Shown here: positions 1 to 32,825 of the stretch, one piece after another
How positions within the stretch are numbered: position 1 is the first letter of the stretch
How the letters are laid out: each line of letters starts with the position of its first letter
NCBI GenBank assembly: GCA_907165065.1
Contig: OU015535.1
Coordinates: forward strand, 1,860,001 to 1,924,000
Source: Caprimulgus europaeus
Lineage: Eukaryota; Chordata; Aves; Caprimulgiformes; Caprimulgidae
Direction: 5' to 3'
DNA length: 64,000 nucleotides
Notes under the pieces: model-generated
Told to the model about the DNA's origin: nothing
Seen by the model: the letters and a program-made list of their open reading frames with translations, nothing else
Database searches by the model: none
Program-made: the position numbers and the translations under genes

Positions 1-503
1 ACATCTTGCATATTTTCTTTCTTCTATAACTTCTATTTTAAAATAAATGTTTGCAACTTATTTTTCAGGAGTAGATAATTCAACTTGGTGATTTAGCTAC
101 TTTCACACTGAATATTCCTCCCAACAAGAATAGTTTCATTCTTGAGCCACTTTCTGTTTTACTGTATTGCTGGATCAAAGTTTCTGTATGTGTTTGTGGC
201 AAAGGGTGTGTCAGGTTTGCCAGTGTTAAATACCAGCACAGCATTAATCTGTCTGGATGTAGCTTCAGCCTGTTACATTCTGTGAAGCACATAGTTCACT
301 TTTGTGCATAGCTCACCTATTTCCCAGTCCAACATCATGCAAGGACCAGTGTGCAGGAGAAACAAGCCCTGAGGTGCCCTGAGAAGGTTCAGACAGGCTT
401 TTCTTACTGAAGACATTGTGATGCTGAGCACAGAAGGGGTGTACCCAGTAACATTAACCAGAACAAATATCCCATGAGTTGTTCTGTGTGCTCTTAATTA
501 TAG

Positions 504-20789
<20,286 letters not shown>

Positions 20790-22645
20790 AGACAGCGCGA
20801 CGCATCGTCACGCCCTGGGGCTGGCAAATTTAACAAAAACAAAACAACAAAACAGTGCCTTAAATGATAGCAAATCTAAGAACTTTCAGTTTTGATATAA
20901 TTCAAGTCATCTCTTGAATGTAACTAACTTCATTTTTTTGTTTTAAGTATGTAGAGCTCTGAGTTTTGGGGTTTTTTTGTCAGTGCTTTGGTTCTCTTAG
21001 CCTTATTTTATCTGTTGTTTTATGCTCACTGGAAAAGGATGACTGGACAAAAAGCAGTGTTTATGCTAAGCTAGCTTTCTTGCACTCTTCAAGCAACTAG
21101 AAGTTATGTCTAAGTGATAGTGATAAAAGTTTTTTATTTACTTTTTTTTGTAAAAAATTAACTTTCTTTTTAATGAACTTTTTAAAAAAGGGAAATAGAA
21201 AACCAGGTCAAATATGAGCCAAAAATAAGAAGGTTTGTATATTTCAAAGAACTAGTTTTTTATTTTGGGTTCCAAAGACTCAGGAATGTACTGCACTGAG
21301 AAGTGTTTTTACATTTAGCCTTACAATGTGATTCATCACCATAAGTTGCTGTTTTAACATTAGGAATGCTGGAACAACTGTGAATAATTGGGAGGTTTTT
21401 TTACAACAACAAAGAAAACCATAACTATCTTAGTGTGGCTTCCTTTTGGGTACAACTGCAGTATTCCTTTCTTGTTACTATAAGCACTTTTTTTGGACTG
21501 GGAATGTGAAAGCATGTGCCTTCTTCTTTCTTCTGGTAGTAAATGTTTTTAATTGAAGGCAATTATCTTACCTGTGTTCTGATATAAATATAATACATCT
21601 CTATAGGTCATTTCACTCATAGAAGTACCTCAATAGAAACTGAGCCTCCTTTCATTACCACCTAGTGCACTGCAGAGTTAAGTGGCTTATTTCACACTTA
21701 AATAAGGGACCTTCTCACTTGGTTCAGTCTGCTTGTCACTGGCACATTCATGTCCAAACTGACACAGCCACACCCAGAATCCTCATTTAAACTCTACAGG
21801 AAGATTATTACTCCTCTGACCAGACTGTGGAATATTTGTACCATAATATCCCTCCTAATAAGTGCTCATTTGTAAGTCTGTAAAATACAACAGAACATTT
21901 AACTGAGTCAGTATAAAGTGAAATTAACTTTTTTCCTTTCTCCTGACTGGCTGAGACACACAGATGTAAAATGCCCAGTTCTGGGAACAGCAGAAAGGAC
22001 TCTGCTGAACCAGGCAGCTGATCACTGTGTGTTCAGATGAATTTTGCTTTCTAAACAAGGTGGCAGTGAGGTATGCTGACATGAACTTTTTTCCAAATTA
22101 ATTTTAAACAGATGAGGAAAAAAAACTTGGTTTCAATTCTTAGTCCTAAAATACTTCTCTGACAATTAAAAAAATAAAGGTATGTCAGTTGGAATCCTTT
22201 ATTTGGAGGATTATAATCAGAATGGCAGTAACTGTTAATCCATAAGCAATATTTTGCAGCTATCAGATAAGGGCTTTGTTTACATATAACAATTATCACC
22301 GTTTTAATTGTGAATAATATTCTGTCTGGCTGAACTCTCCTAAGGACCATAATTGTTCTGTTTCAAAGAAGAAAATATTTCATGCAAAATATATTGTGTG
22401 TAGAACCATTGAAGCAAGTGGAGGAATGGAATGCAGACACAGTTTATGGCATACAGTTGGGTTTCCTGCAGTATTACCACAAAGCAGCGTTGTTACGTGT
22501 TATTATATCGAGTCTTGTGTAACTTACTGGCCAGTTTTGGAGAAGTTGTGCCTTACATGCTACTACTGCTTCCAATTGACAATTTGGATGTAAATAATAA
22601 ACATTTGTATCTGTATTATTTAATAAAGCTTTGTAAGATTCCTTT
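20790..22645 (+). other. NUP210: NUP210 3' untranslated region
   Basis: This is an AT-rich, ORF-poor stretch directly after the TAG stop. An early AATAAA-like hexamer lies near 22596 and a canonical AATAAA at 22622-22627, followed by T/TG-rich sequence. That fits cleavage near 22640 and a 3' UTR of about 1.85 kb. Confidence 0.7.
22622..22627 (+). terminator. NUP210: Polyadenylation signal of NUP210
   Basis: A canonical AATAAA is followed within 30 nt by a T- and TG-rich downstream element. It is the best poly(A) site between the stop codon and the intergenic DNA. Confidence 0.65.
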
Positions 22646-25600
22646 GGTATGCTGCTGGTGAATGTTGCTGTGCTTTGGCTGCTCAGAAGTTAGCACTAAC
22701 TAGATTATTTGTACTTCACCTCCAACAGCCCCTCAGTGTTTGCAGTCATGGTTTTTACATTCATAATTTTCTCTTTTGCTTACAACATGATGTTTTTAAA
22801 TACTTGGACAATTTTTCATCTAGTATTTGTTGTCAGAGGCTTTTCCCAGTTTTCACTCAAGCATCTTCAGTTCCTGCTGAAGTCAGAGGTGGCTGAAGAA
22901 GCAGCTCTTTATTTTCTAGGTATGTTCGAACTTCCCACTTTGTTCATTTGGGTTTTTAAGGAATGATGTCACCTTTCTCCCCTTCCTTTCAGAGAGAAGT
23001 GAAAGGGTTATGAACATCTCAGTGCTACTGTGATAAACATTTCAGAAATGCTTACAGGAAAGGTTTTACTCTCCTTTTCCTTCTCTTTCCCCTTCAGCCT
23101 ACCAGTCCAGCACTGAATGTCCTGAAAAATGGACTGCTCCGAGTGGTGGGAGCGCCTTGGCAAGTGCCCACTGCTTGTTTCACCTCTTAGGCAAGTAGTT
23201 GCAGTCTCCTGGTGTGCATCTTCATGAACTGTGATTTGCCACAAGCTAGAGCTAGAGGGGAGTTAACAACAAAACCAGTATGAAACAGGGAGCTGCTGTG
23301 GCTCAGGAACCAGCCTGGTGCAAGCAGCAGGGAGGCTTTTGCCTGTAGGAGCGTGAGTGGTCCGTTGGGTGACTGCTGTATGGGTGAGATTTGGGGATAT
23401 AAATTTTTCTGAGCGTGTTTGCTGCCAATGTTAAAGATCAGTTTTTAAATTTTTGTTTTAAATTGATTAAAATGAGGTTTGGGATTTTTATTTAAAGCCT
23501 ATTTTTTTTCCTCAATTCACTTACTGCTTGTTCCTGAGTGTTTGCTCCCCTGAGTGGGCGAAGGACTGCTGGGAGTGTGCATATTGTAAGTTAGATGTCT
23601 CATGTGAGCTGACTTGTCCTTCTGTCAGGTAACAAAACAATCAGTGCTGTGCTCAGACCCAGACCTTGGTGCCCTCACAGTCAGCAGGAGCTTTGTCTGT
23701 GCTCTGTGGTAGAAGCAGTATTGGTGATACCAGCAACAGCCAGTTCACCACATCGTGCTGGTTCTTGCACTAAAAGCTTTTTTCTTTTTAATGGGCTGAC
23801 TGGAGCTTTGTGAACTATGAAAAAAGCAAATGCAATCTGGTGAAATCACTGAGCAAATGTCACGGGCTGTCCTTGGGTGTCCTGTCCCTGACAGCGCTGA
23901 GGGGAGGCGGCGGCGGGGCCAGCGGTGGGGGCGGCTGTGCCGGGCAGCGCTGGTGCTGGTGGTACAAACCCTTCCTCTGCCTCAGCCTGACTTATTTCTG
24001 TTTTTAAAAGTTCTAGTGGAAGGGGAGGGGGGATTCTTACCACATACTTTATTTTTTTGTTTGTTTAATCCGTGCTAACTTGGAGCCTTGCAAACCTGAA
24101 TGAGAAAAGTGTCTAAAAGGTACAGTTGTGTTCAGCAATTATCACCTACAAGGACTGGGAAAGAAGGGGAAATTTTATCTTAATATTTATTTTAAATAAA
24201 ATATAAATAAAATATATTAAAAATATATATTATAAGATATATAAAATATAATATAAATAAAAAAATTGATTTTAATAATTTATGGTGAAATCCCAGCCAT
24301 GTTGTGGCCCCCGCATGGAGGGAGCTGATCCCTGCCTGGGGAGGAGGCGGCACGCTGGCGCAGCCGGCCGTGCTGCCTGAGTTATGGTTGGCTGGTGTTC
24401 AGGTGCTTGGAAGGAGGGAAACATCTAATAATAATATTATTATACTGAATCATACTGAATAATAATGTTAGCATCCTGAGATGTAACAGAAAAAAATAAG
24501 TGTTCATTACAATTACAGAGTACTATTGCCCTTTCCAAAATACCTTTCTCTACTAATTAAAGCTTCCCTACTAATTAAAGCTAGCCTTGGGTCTCCTGTG
24601 CCTCTCTGAGGGTGGGGCTATTGAATGAAAATCCATATCAATCTCCTGCTTTTTGGTGAAGTAGCCTAGATTGCTGTCCTGGTTGCTGTCACCAGGTCAC
24701 TGTTCGTGGTGGGATGCTTACTTGTGGCAGTAGATGTGAAATCCTCACAGAAATGGGATTATTTATGAATTTGTGTTGGAGCAGTCTCCAGAAGCAGCAT
24801 GGTGTGTGTGTGCATCTGTGCACCACTGCTGGGCGCTGCAACAACACCAGCACAGATGGTCCCTCCCTGGTGCAGGAGCCTGGTTTCTCTTCTAGGTGGT
24901 TCTGCTGCATCCAGACAATTCTTGCCCATCAATAGTTGTTGCAAGGAATTATTTAATTAGATTAGCCAGACTAGATTAATATTAGACTTCAAGGCAATCG
25001 ACTGTAATGTGACATCCCAACACAGCACAATCATTATCTCCCCATCTCCCCCTTACAAAGCAAGGTAGGTACAGAATAAAACATTAACTAACCTTTCCAG
25101 TTTAGGGTTCTTCCTGATGAGGAGCCAGGGTTACTGGGTGGTGCTTAAGGAGAAGGTTTTCCTAGCAGCGTGTTTGCTGACTTTTGTTCGTTATATGAGG
25201 ACTATAAGTTTACAGGTGTTGGCTTCTTTGTTAACCACCACATTTAGTTTAAGATAATGGTGTGATTTTCATCCCTCTGTGGTTGCTGATACATGCCTTG
25301 ATAAAGCACCCACACGTCAGTCATAAACATCCTATGAGGATTTATTAGTAGAGGATTCGCCAAGAAACATGGGGCCTCCTCCTTCCAGCTTCCCCAGTTA
25401 GAGATACAGCTGGAGCAAGGTCCAGTCAAGGCATGTTGTCATCTCAGGCAGAGGGTCTCCTGAGAGAAAGCAGCCAGGTACAGACTGAAATCACCTGTGG
25501 TGTTGTAGGCAGAATCAGGGGGTGCAGATGGGTTTTGGCGATTTCCTCAGCCAGTTTTGTTAATAAGTACTCACGTTTATCAGAAAACTCTGCCCTACCA

Positions 25601-28139
25601 CTGTGTTTGTGACCAGCTGAGCACAAATGGGGTTTATGAATGAATGCCAGGGGAAGAGTCTTTAGGGAAAAAATAGTTTTTAAAAAGCAAATCTTGAAGG
25701 TAAAGTCCTGCTCTGTGGTGTACTGAGGAAGCAGTAACAGCACGAGAGCACAGAGGGCCTTCTGCTGTACCAGTGCAACAGCTCGGTGTTAATAGCAGCC
25801 CAGGGGTCCTTACAACCCCTAGAAGCCCAGTAGTTAGCTGTGCAGGTTGCACAAATAAACATGGATGTAGTGTATGGAGAATGATGCCTTTGAGTAGGTT
25901 GTTGCTGGGCACTTGTTTGGCAGCCACTGCCCTCTGGGTCGAGGCTGCAGGCGGAGAGCTGCCCGGCTGCGGTCGGTGCCCACGGGCTGCAGCCTGCCCT
26001 GCCGGAGGGCAGCGGGCACAGAAACAGGGAGCACAGAACCTCTGCTTCTCCTAAACACCTTGGCCTTTCCTTGCAGGACATCTCCAGAGATCCTCTGCCA
26101 GCCACATACCTTCTGTGCACATCTCTCTATTCAAGAGAGACTTTGAAGTTCTTTGTTCCACAGCATCTTTGCGGGTGCTGCCTGCACCGGCGGTGTGCGG
26201 TGTCTCATCGTGTCCCCAAAACAGCAGGGAAACACCCTGACAGAGAGACTGTTTGGAGACAGCATTTGGTTTGGTTGGCAGGCAAGGTGTGTGCTCTTAA
26301 ATGAATTCATCTTCTTTTAAATGCTTTTCCTGGTAAGGCAACCAGAACTTTTATTCGTGTATTTAGCTTTATGTACCCATGTTAGGCTGTGTAGGATTGG
26401 TAATATGATTAAAACCATTCCTTTTCAGCTTGCTCTTTGTTGTCTCAGTTACAAGTTTAAAGGTCATAGCTGGCCTTAAAATACAGTCTGATCTTCTCCA
26501 CAGCACAGGCCTCTACTTTCTTCTCATAAGAAATGCATCAACTTTTAAGCTAGAACAACAGATAAGTAAATAAGTTAGTAAGTAAGGGTTGTCTGACTTA
26601 AGGTCTTCAGGTGACATTAAATTTCCCATGTTGTATTTGGTTTATTGTCAAAAATGCAAAAACTTGCACCTGATTTTTAGTTGGAATTAATCTGGGTTCA
26701 CTTAGCTGTTAACTTCAATGAAACAACTTTTCTGTGTAATTGGGCACAAGATTTGGTGATAGAGTTTCTCAGGTTCTTCTTTTGAAGCTTGCAAAATTAG
26801 AATCGGAACGGGAAAATATTTTTTCTCCTTAATTTGTATTTATCATGGGTGTATTTGAGCTGTGAATTTACCAACAGTAAGCTGTTTTCCACATTTTCCC
26901 TCATCCCACTTGTCCTTTCTCTCTTCAGAGCTATTTTTATCACAGGTACTGTGTTTACCACTGCAGGTGGCCTGCTCCAGAGCTTTTTGGATTAATGAAG
27001 TATTTCCTGCGATGTATAACGTCCTCACAATGCAGCAGGGCATCTTGTTTCTCTCTTCAGTGCCCTGTCTCCGTTTCAGTGCTGTGGGGTCTTTTGCTGT
27101 AGTTACTGAGCACTGTGCAAGATGCTGTTGCTATTTTCCATGTCATGGACGTTGTGTAGATGTTTATAATTCACCCAATCAATCATTTTTCCTGAGTTCT
27201 CTCTTCTTAGTTGCCATGTTATGTTTCACAGTGCTGTTTCTGTTCTGCTTAGCCTGAAGGACTATCTCATGCCTCTTGCACTTAGCATAAATAAGTTTAT
27301 CTCCAGGCTGTTGTGCTTGTGGCTGTGTCAGTATCACTGCTGTGACCTTTTACTCAGTGTTTTAATTCCATTTTTCATAAGGGAGTGGTTTCCTACTGAG
27401 CAGAGATGAGGCAATGTGAAGCTGTAGTCAGAAACATTCACCTTTGGTGGGAGAACTCTGTTACTTCCAGGAGTTATTCTCATTGCTGACAACCATCTTC
27501 AGAGCAGACTGTGAAAACAATTCTTGAGGATCTTGATGTTACAAGCTTTATTTCTAAATACAGCCAGCACCAGTGCAGCTGCTCCAGTGGACCCTGCAGT
27601 TGTGTGGTACCTGCACATATCTCTGCACTGGGAAATTTTAGTGGCAGGCTTTGATATGGGATGAGGCAGAGGCTGATTTACGTTTGCTGGTTGTATTTTC
27701 CTTGCAAGCCTCCTAGTAAGCAGCTGCTTCACATACACCAGATATCTTGGTATCATCCCAAAGAAAGGCTCAGGATTTAAGAGGCATTTCTTGTGCATCA
27801 TCCTTCACAAAGGAAAAGAGAAACCTCAGCAGAGTCAGCATCTTTTTTTTCTTTCATTTGCTCAGCTAACCCTTGTGGGTGAGCTTGTGTTCAGCTTCTG
27901 CTCCAGTGTCATCAGGTGGAGTTTGTTTTGAAGCCTGACCTGGAATGTCCACATCACATTGTGGGCAGCAGTGTGACTTAATGTCACTGATACTCTCCTG
28001 TGCTTTGGGTTTTCTAGGAAAAGTGGCAGAAGGAATAAAGGAAATATCACATGGGTTGGAAGTAGCAGAAACAGAATATAGACAAGAAATCTGTAAGCTG
28101 CTTGAATTCTGAGTTATTTCTATTCCCATCAAGGCTGAA
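22646..28139. other. Intergenic, no gene seen
   Basis: Mostly unique, AT-rich sequence with two small GC-rich patches (23880-23960, 24300-24380). Open frames at 25680-26150 and 26862-27257 lack supporting splice or codon evidence. I see no recognisable repeat beyond simple AT tracts. Confidence 0.5.
24175..24285. repeat. AT-rich low-complexity tract
   Basis: Alternating aataaa/tatat units over about 110 bp, with almost no G or C. Confidence 0.85.
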
Positions 28140-28455
28140 TCCTAATGGATGGGGCCGGGCTCTTCTCGGTGGTGCCCAGTGACAGGACAAGGGGCAATGG
28201 GCACAAACTGGGACACCAGAAGTTCCAGACAAACTTAAGGAAAAACTTCTTTCCTGTGAGGGTGCCAGAGCCCTGGGCCAGGCTGCCCAGGGAGGGTGTG
28301 GAGTCTCCATCTCTGGAGATGTTCAAACCCACCTGGACACTTTTCCTGTGCAACCTGGTGTAGGGAACGTGCTCTGGCAGGGGGGTTGGAGTGGATGATC
28401 TCCTGAGGTCCCTTCCAGCCCCACCAGTCTGGGATTCTGTGTGTGATTCTGTGAA
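28140..28455 (+). mobile_element. CR1 LINE 3'-end fragment
   Basis: It carries typical CR1 3' blocks: gacaggacaaggggcaatgg, gagccctgggccaggctgcc and the terminal gattctgtg repeats. With the antisense CR1 at 28620 it forms an inverted pair. Confidence 0.92.
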
Positions 28456-28619
28456 TTTTGACCTATGAAGGGGAGGAAGTGGGGAGCTGAGAAACATTAA
28501 AACATGTGAAGAGGAAATGTAATGAGCATCAAATGAAGGAATGGACTCTGTTCTCTTTGAACATAAGAATACATCAGAGGCAATAAGTTTGATGAATTTA
28601 AAGGACAAAAGGCTTTAAA

Positions 28620-28925
28620 TCACAGAACCACAGAGTGTCAGGGATTGGGAGGGACCTCGAAAGCTCATCCAGTCCAACCCCCCTGCCAGAGCAGGAACAC
28701 CTGGATGAGATCACACAGGAAGGTGTCCAGGCGGGTCTTGAATGTCTCCAGAGAAGGAGACTCCACACCCTCCCTGGGCAGCCTGGCCCAGGGCTCTGGC
28801 ACCCTCACAGTAAAGAAGTTCCTTCTCAAGTTTAAGCAGAACCTCCTGTGTCCCAGCTCACACCCATTGCCCCTTGTCCTACCATTGGACACCACTGAGA
28901 AGAGCCTGGCTCCACCAAGGATTAT
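28620..28925 (-). mobile_element. CR1 LINE 3'-end fragment, inverted relative to the previous one
   Basis: It begins with the complement of the CR1 tail (atcacagaaccacagagtgt) and includes the complement of gagccctgggccaggctgcc. It is the same subfamily as the copies at 28140 and 56780. Confidence 0.92.
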
Positions 28926-31900
28926 GATGGGTATGGCAGGAAGAACAGTTCTCTGAATGTTGCTTTTGGCAGAGTCCATGTGTTTGGAGCTAGAGTTCAG
29001 TGATAAGGTGTCTGAACTGCAGCAATTTCAAAAGAAATATCCCAGTGTGGCAGATGTTTGAGCCAAGGAGTGGTTCATTTGCTTTCTGAAGCCCCTGATC
29101 AACATCTGGATGGCAATGGAGGGTCAACTGGCAATGCCTAGAAAACACATGGTAAAGAGTCCTGCTAGGATCTGTCTTTCCCCTTTACCCAGGAAAGATC
29201 AGGATTGCTCCACCTGCATTTCTGAAGATCCAGAGACTGAAGGTGATGCTGACTGGCATCTTTTCCTCGCTCAGGAGAGATGTGCCTCCCCTAGGGAATG
29301 GTGGCTGTTCATTTGTAAGAGATATGGATGGTCAGAATCTTCTAGGAACAGGAAATGTCAGCCTGAGTTGCCAACACTCTTCTCAGGTATTGGAGAGCCT
29401 GAGTGTAGGCATCTCCTGGACCTTCTCATCATGGATGTTCTTGTAGGTAAGGACAGGGATACATAAGAGTGAGCTTCCCAAGAGACCCTTTTTATGCAGC
29501 TTCAACCACTCTTAACAGCAGATAATTAATGAGGATGTCCTCCAGTGATCCACTAAGGGGGAGAGGAGGAGGCAAAGGGGGATGGGCAGGGGGAAATGCC
29601 ATTTAATGAAAGGATGCTCCAGTGATTCTTTCAATCCTGAAGTGAAATGATCTCAGGACTGAAGTTAGATGGGCAGTAGCCAGGCAGTGCTGGGCCTCGT
29701 CTGGGACAGTAATTAGAGGAGATAATCAGAAGCAACAGTTCCCTCATGGACAGCAATTCAGCTGGGTTTTCAGGACTTTTACAATCACTAGGACATAGCT
29801 GCAGTAACAAAGTAATGGGGTGCTGCAGTGGGTACAGGAGTACAGAAATTATTCAGATCTTTTTCTGTATGAAATCATGGAAAAAAATGAGGAGCAGAGG
29901 GGAGTGTGTGTGGGAAGAAGATGGCCAGAGGGACTATCTAGGCTATCAGGAGACAAAAAGCTCCACAGTGTTCTCTGACCCAGGAAATATTTCATTCCTA
30001 ATTGTGCAAACTAATTCCCACCTGAGGACATCCTTCCACATTTTATTTGTGAAAGAACCACATAACCTTAGTGGAGAGGGAAAACAGAAATCCCTGCAAC
30101 AGGAGACTTGAGTCTTAGCCTGTAGCAAGAGTATCCCTAGTAATTAATGTCAGGCCAACACGTGTTCATTCCTTAGAGTGACTGCCTTTAAAAAAACAAA
30201 AAAAGCAGAATTGTCTAGCTAAGATCTGATGACTGAAATACAATTTACTGATAAACAACCTCTGAAGTTCTGGGACTAGTTTTAAGTAATTGTTCTTATC
30301 AAATGTATTTCTCTTTGAAAGAGGTGGGAGATGCTTTTGTCTTTTGTGGCATAGGCTCTACTTAGAAAATAGAATTCTCAGAATCTGTTTAGTAGTGAGA
30401 AACTGCCCTTAGTAACAAAATAGTGAAAATTGTCATATTTTACCCAAAAGGAAGGGAAAAAACTCATTTTCTAAAGTAATAACTTGTAATTTGACAGCAT
30501 GAGTCACTTGTGTTATTATGAGTGAGTCATAAATAGAAGAGGCACAAAAAGAGTTGTTTTTCAAACTGTATTAAGGTAACGAAGAAACTACCTCATAAAA
30601 TGTTGCTAATAAGGCAACAATCCATTGGACAGTTTGAGGCAAAGTTTATTTGAAGCATTTAACAAATTTACTCATTAAAAGTGCTATTTTAATCAACTTT
30701 TTACTATTTAAAAAATAAAAGTAAAGGCTGTTTTAATTATCTTTTTCTGTAAAAGCCAATTAGCCTGCCTTTAATGGAAACTGGCTCAGACCTATATAGA
30801 AAAATCCTAAGAAGCCCTGAGTTCCAGTATTGTGATGCAGCTTCTACCAACAGAGATCCACACTTGAACTCTTCTGCCACACAGAGTTTGATTCAAGCCA
30901 CCATGAGCATAAGCATAGCTATTAAAGATAATTTAGTCTCCTTACTTTGTGATTGTTCCTACAATTTGATCTTTGCCCTGATGTGGGGATAAATTGAATC
31001 CAGGGGAACGTTAGAGTAATAGTAGTGGTATTTCCAGCCTGGTTCTCTGGAGAAGGGAGGCATTTCCAGACACACTGTCCCTCTGTCTGTTTGCTTCCAC
31101 TTACTGTTTCATTTTCAACCCTGATTCCAACCAATTTAGATAACAGGATGGGTATCTAAAGGATTAAGTTGACAAGAATTATGCAAAACGTAATCCCTGT
31201 GTAAAGAAAACTTTATAATCCTATTTTTGGTGTTGTGCAAGCTCATGTTTGTTAGGTGCAGATCACCCACAGAGACACGAGCCTTGACGAGTGCCCAGCC
31301 TGTATGAGAACCTTCGGTGAGGGTTTGCAGTCCTCCACGAGGAGCAAATCTGTAGCAAAGCAGATATCAGTAGGGCTTCTTCTCATCACAAACAGAGGTA
31401 GGACTTGCTCATGATGTGCTTTGTGGACAGAAAAAGACAGTGGAATGAACCAGTGCAATAGCTACCATGTGGCATAAATAGAATCAGTTGTGAAAACTGG
31501 AGATTGAATGAGACAAAGCTTCATGAATGGTACACGTTAAAGCAATAAATAAGTCAGTAATTTATATCTTACAGTTGTTCTGCATTGCTGAGAGGATTTC
31601 ATTGTTACTTGGAGTGTTTATTTATTACTAACAATAAAATCTGCAACAATGGCAGGAACAAAACCAATGTCAAGTGGACAACGATGAACTTGAGCAAAAG
31701 AAGTAGGACAAAAAGGGATGAAGTAAACTGAAAGCAAGTTTGAGCTAGAGGGAAAAAGAGCAATTCTCTGTGACAGCAAACATGATGTTACCAAAAAACC
31801 TAAAATTGAGTTCTTCTTGCTACTTCACAGTGAACAGTAGCACTTATCCTGCACTTCTGACCTTGGGAGCATTGAGCTCCACGGGTTTTTCTATGTTCTT

Positions 31901-32186
31901 CCAGACATCCAGATACATTAAATGACATTTCCTTGGGTTTCTGTGACTAAACCTGTAGGCAGTGCGCTCCCCCCGTGCTGCACTTGCAGAGCAGTCATTT
32001 GCAGACTCCTCTTCCGTAAGGATCCGGTGTGGTGGAAGCAGCACGGCTGAAATCAGTGACCTTGCTGAGGACCTGAGGGACTGGAGACTCGATCAACCTT
32101 TATTGCACATTTCCAGGCTGAAGCTCAATTGCTTACCGGTCTTTATTGAGTCCACCAGTCTTTATTGAGTCCCCCAGTTGCCTGAT
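28926..32186. other. Intergenic, apart from the weak candidate exon
   Basis: Unique, moderately AT-rich sequence. A 22-bp near-tandem repeat (tctttattgagtcc twice) lies at about 32138-32175. No gene is supported. Confidence 0.5.
29193..29446 (+). other. Weak candidate exon of unknown transcript
   Basis: A 254-nt stretch lies between a good polypyrimidine acceptor (ctttcccctttacccag) and a good donor (TAG|GTAAGG). Two of three forward frames are open across it. No protein family is recognised, so it may be a noncoding exon or chance. Confidence 0.2.
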
Positions 32187-32825
32187 ATCATAGAATCACA
32201 GAATCCCAGACTGGTTTGGGCTGGAAGGGACCTTCAAGCTCATCCAGTCCCAGCCCCTCTGCCATCAGCAGGGACACCTTCCACTAGACCAGGTTGCTCA
32301 AAGCCTCATCCAACCTGGCCCTGAACACTTCCAGGGAGGAGCAGCCACAGCTTCTCTGGACAACTTGGGCCAGTGTCTCACCACCCTCACACCAAAGAAT
32401 TTCATCCTAATATCTCATCTAAACCCACCCTCTTTCAGCTTAAAGCCATTTCCCCTTGTTCTGTCACTCCCTGCCCTTGGACAAAGTCCCTCCCCAGCCT
32501 TCCTGGAGCCCCTTCAGGTACTGGGAGGCCACTAGAAGGTCTCCCCGGAGCCTTCTCTTCTCCAGGCTGAACAGCCCCAACTCTCTCAGCCTGTCCTCAC
32601 AGCAGAGCTGCTCCAGCCCTGGCATCATCCCTGTGGCCTCCTCTGCACTCGTTCTAACTGGTCCATGTCTCTCTTGTGTTGGGGGCTCCAGAACTGGACA
32701 CAGCACTCCAGGTGGGATCTCACCAGAGCAGAGTACAGGAGGAGAATGCCCTCCCTGGCCCTGCTGCCCACGCTGCTCTGGGTGCAGCCCAGGACACGGT
32801 TGTTTCCCACTTCTGTGTTTGCACA
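32187..32825 (-). mobile_element. CR1 LINE 3' fragment
   Basis: It is antisense and starts with the complement of the CR1 tail (tcatagaatcacagaatccc). It runs into the last part of the reverse transcriptase frame, with the minus-strand block LERVQRR and the cagcgtgggcagcagggcc region recognisable. It is 5'-truncated. Confidence 0.92.

Noticed and set aside
23810-24078. Small GC-rich patch considered as a CpG-island promoter
   Set aside because: It is under 100 bp of GC-rich sequence with no downstream exon on either strand that I could support.
26862-27257. 131-codon plus-strand frame rich in Phe, Leu, Ser and Cys
   Set aside because: The composition follows T/C-rich DNA. There are no splice partners, no recognisable domain and no promoter.
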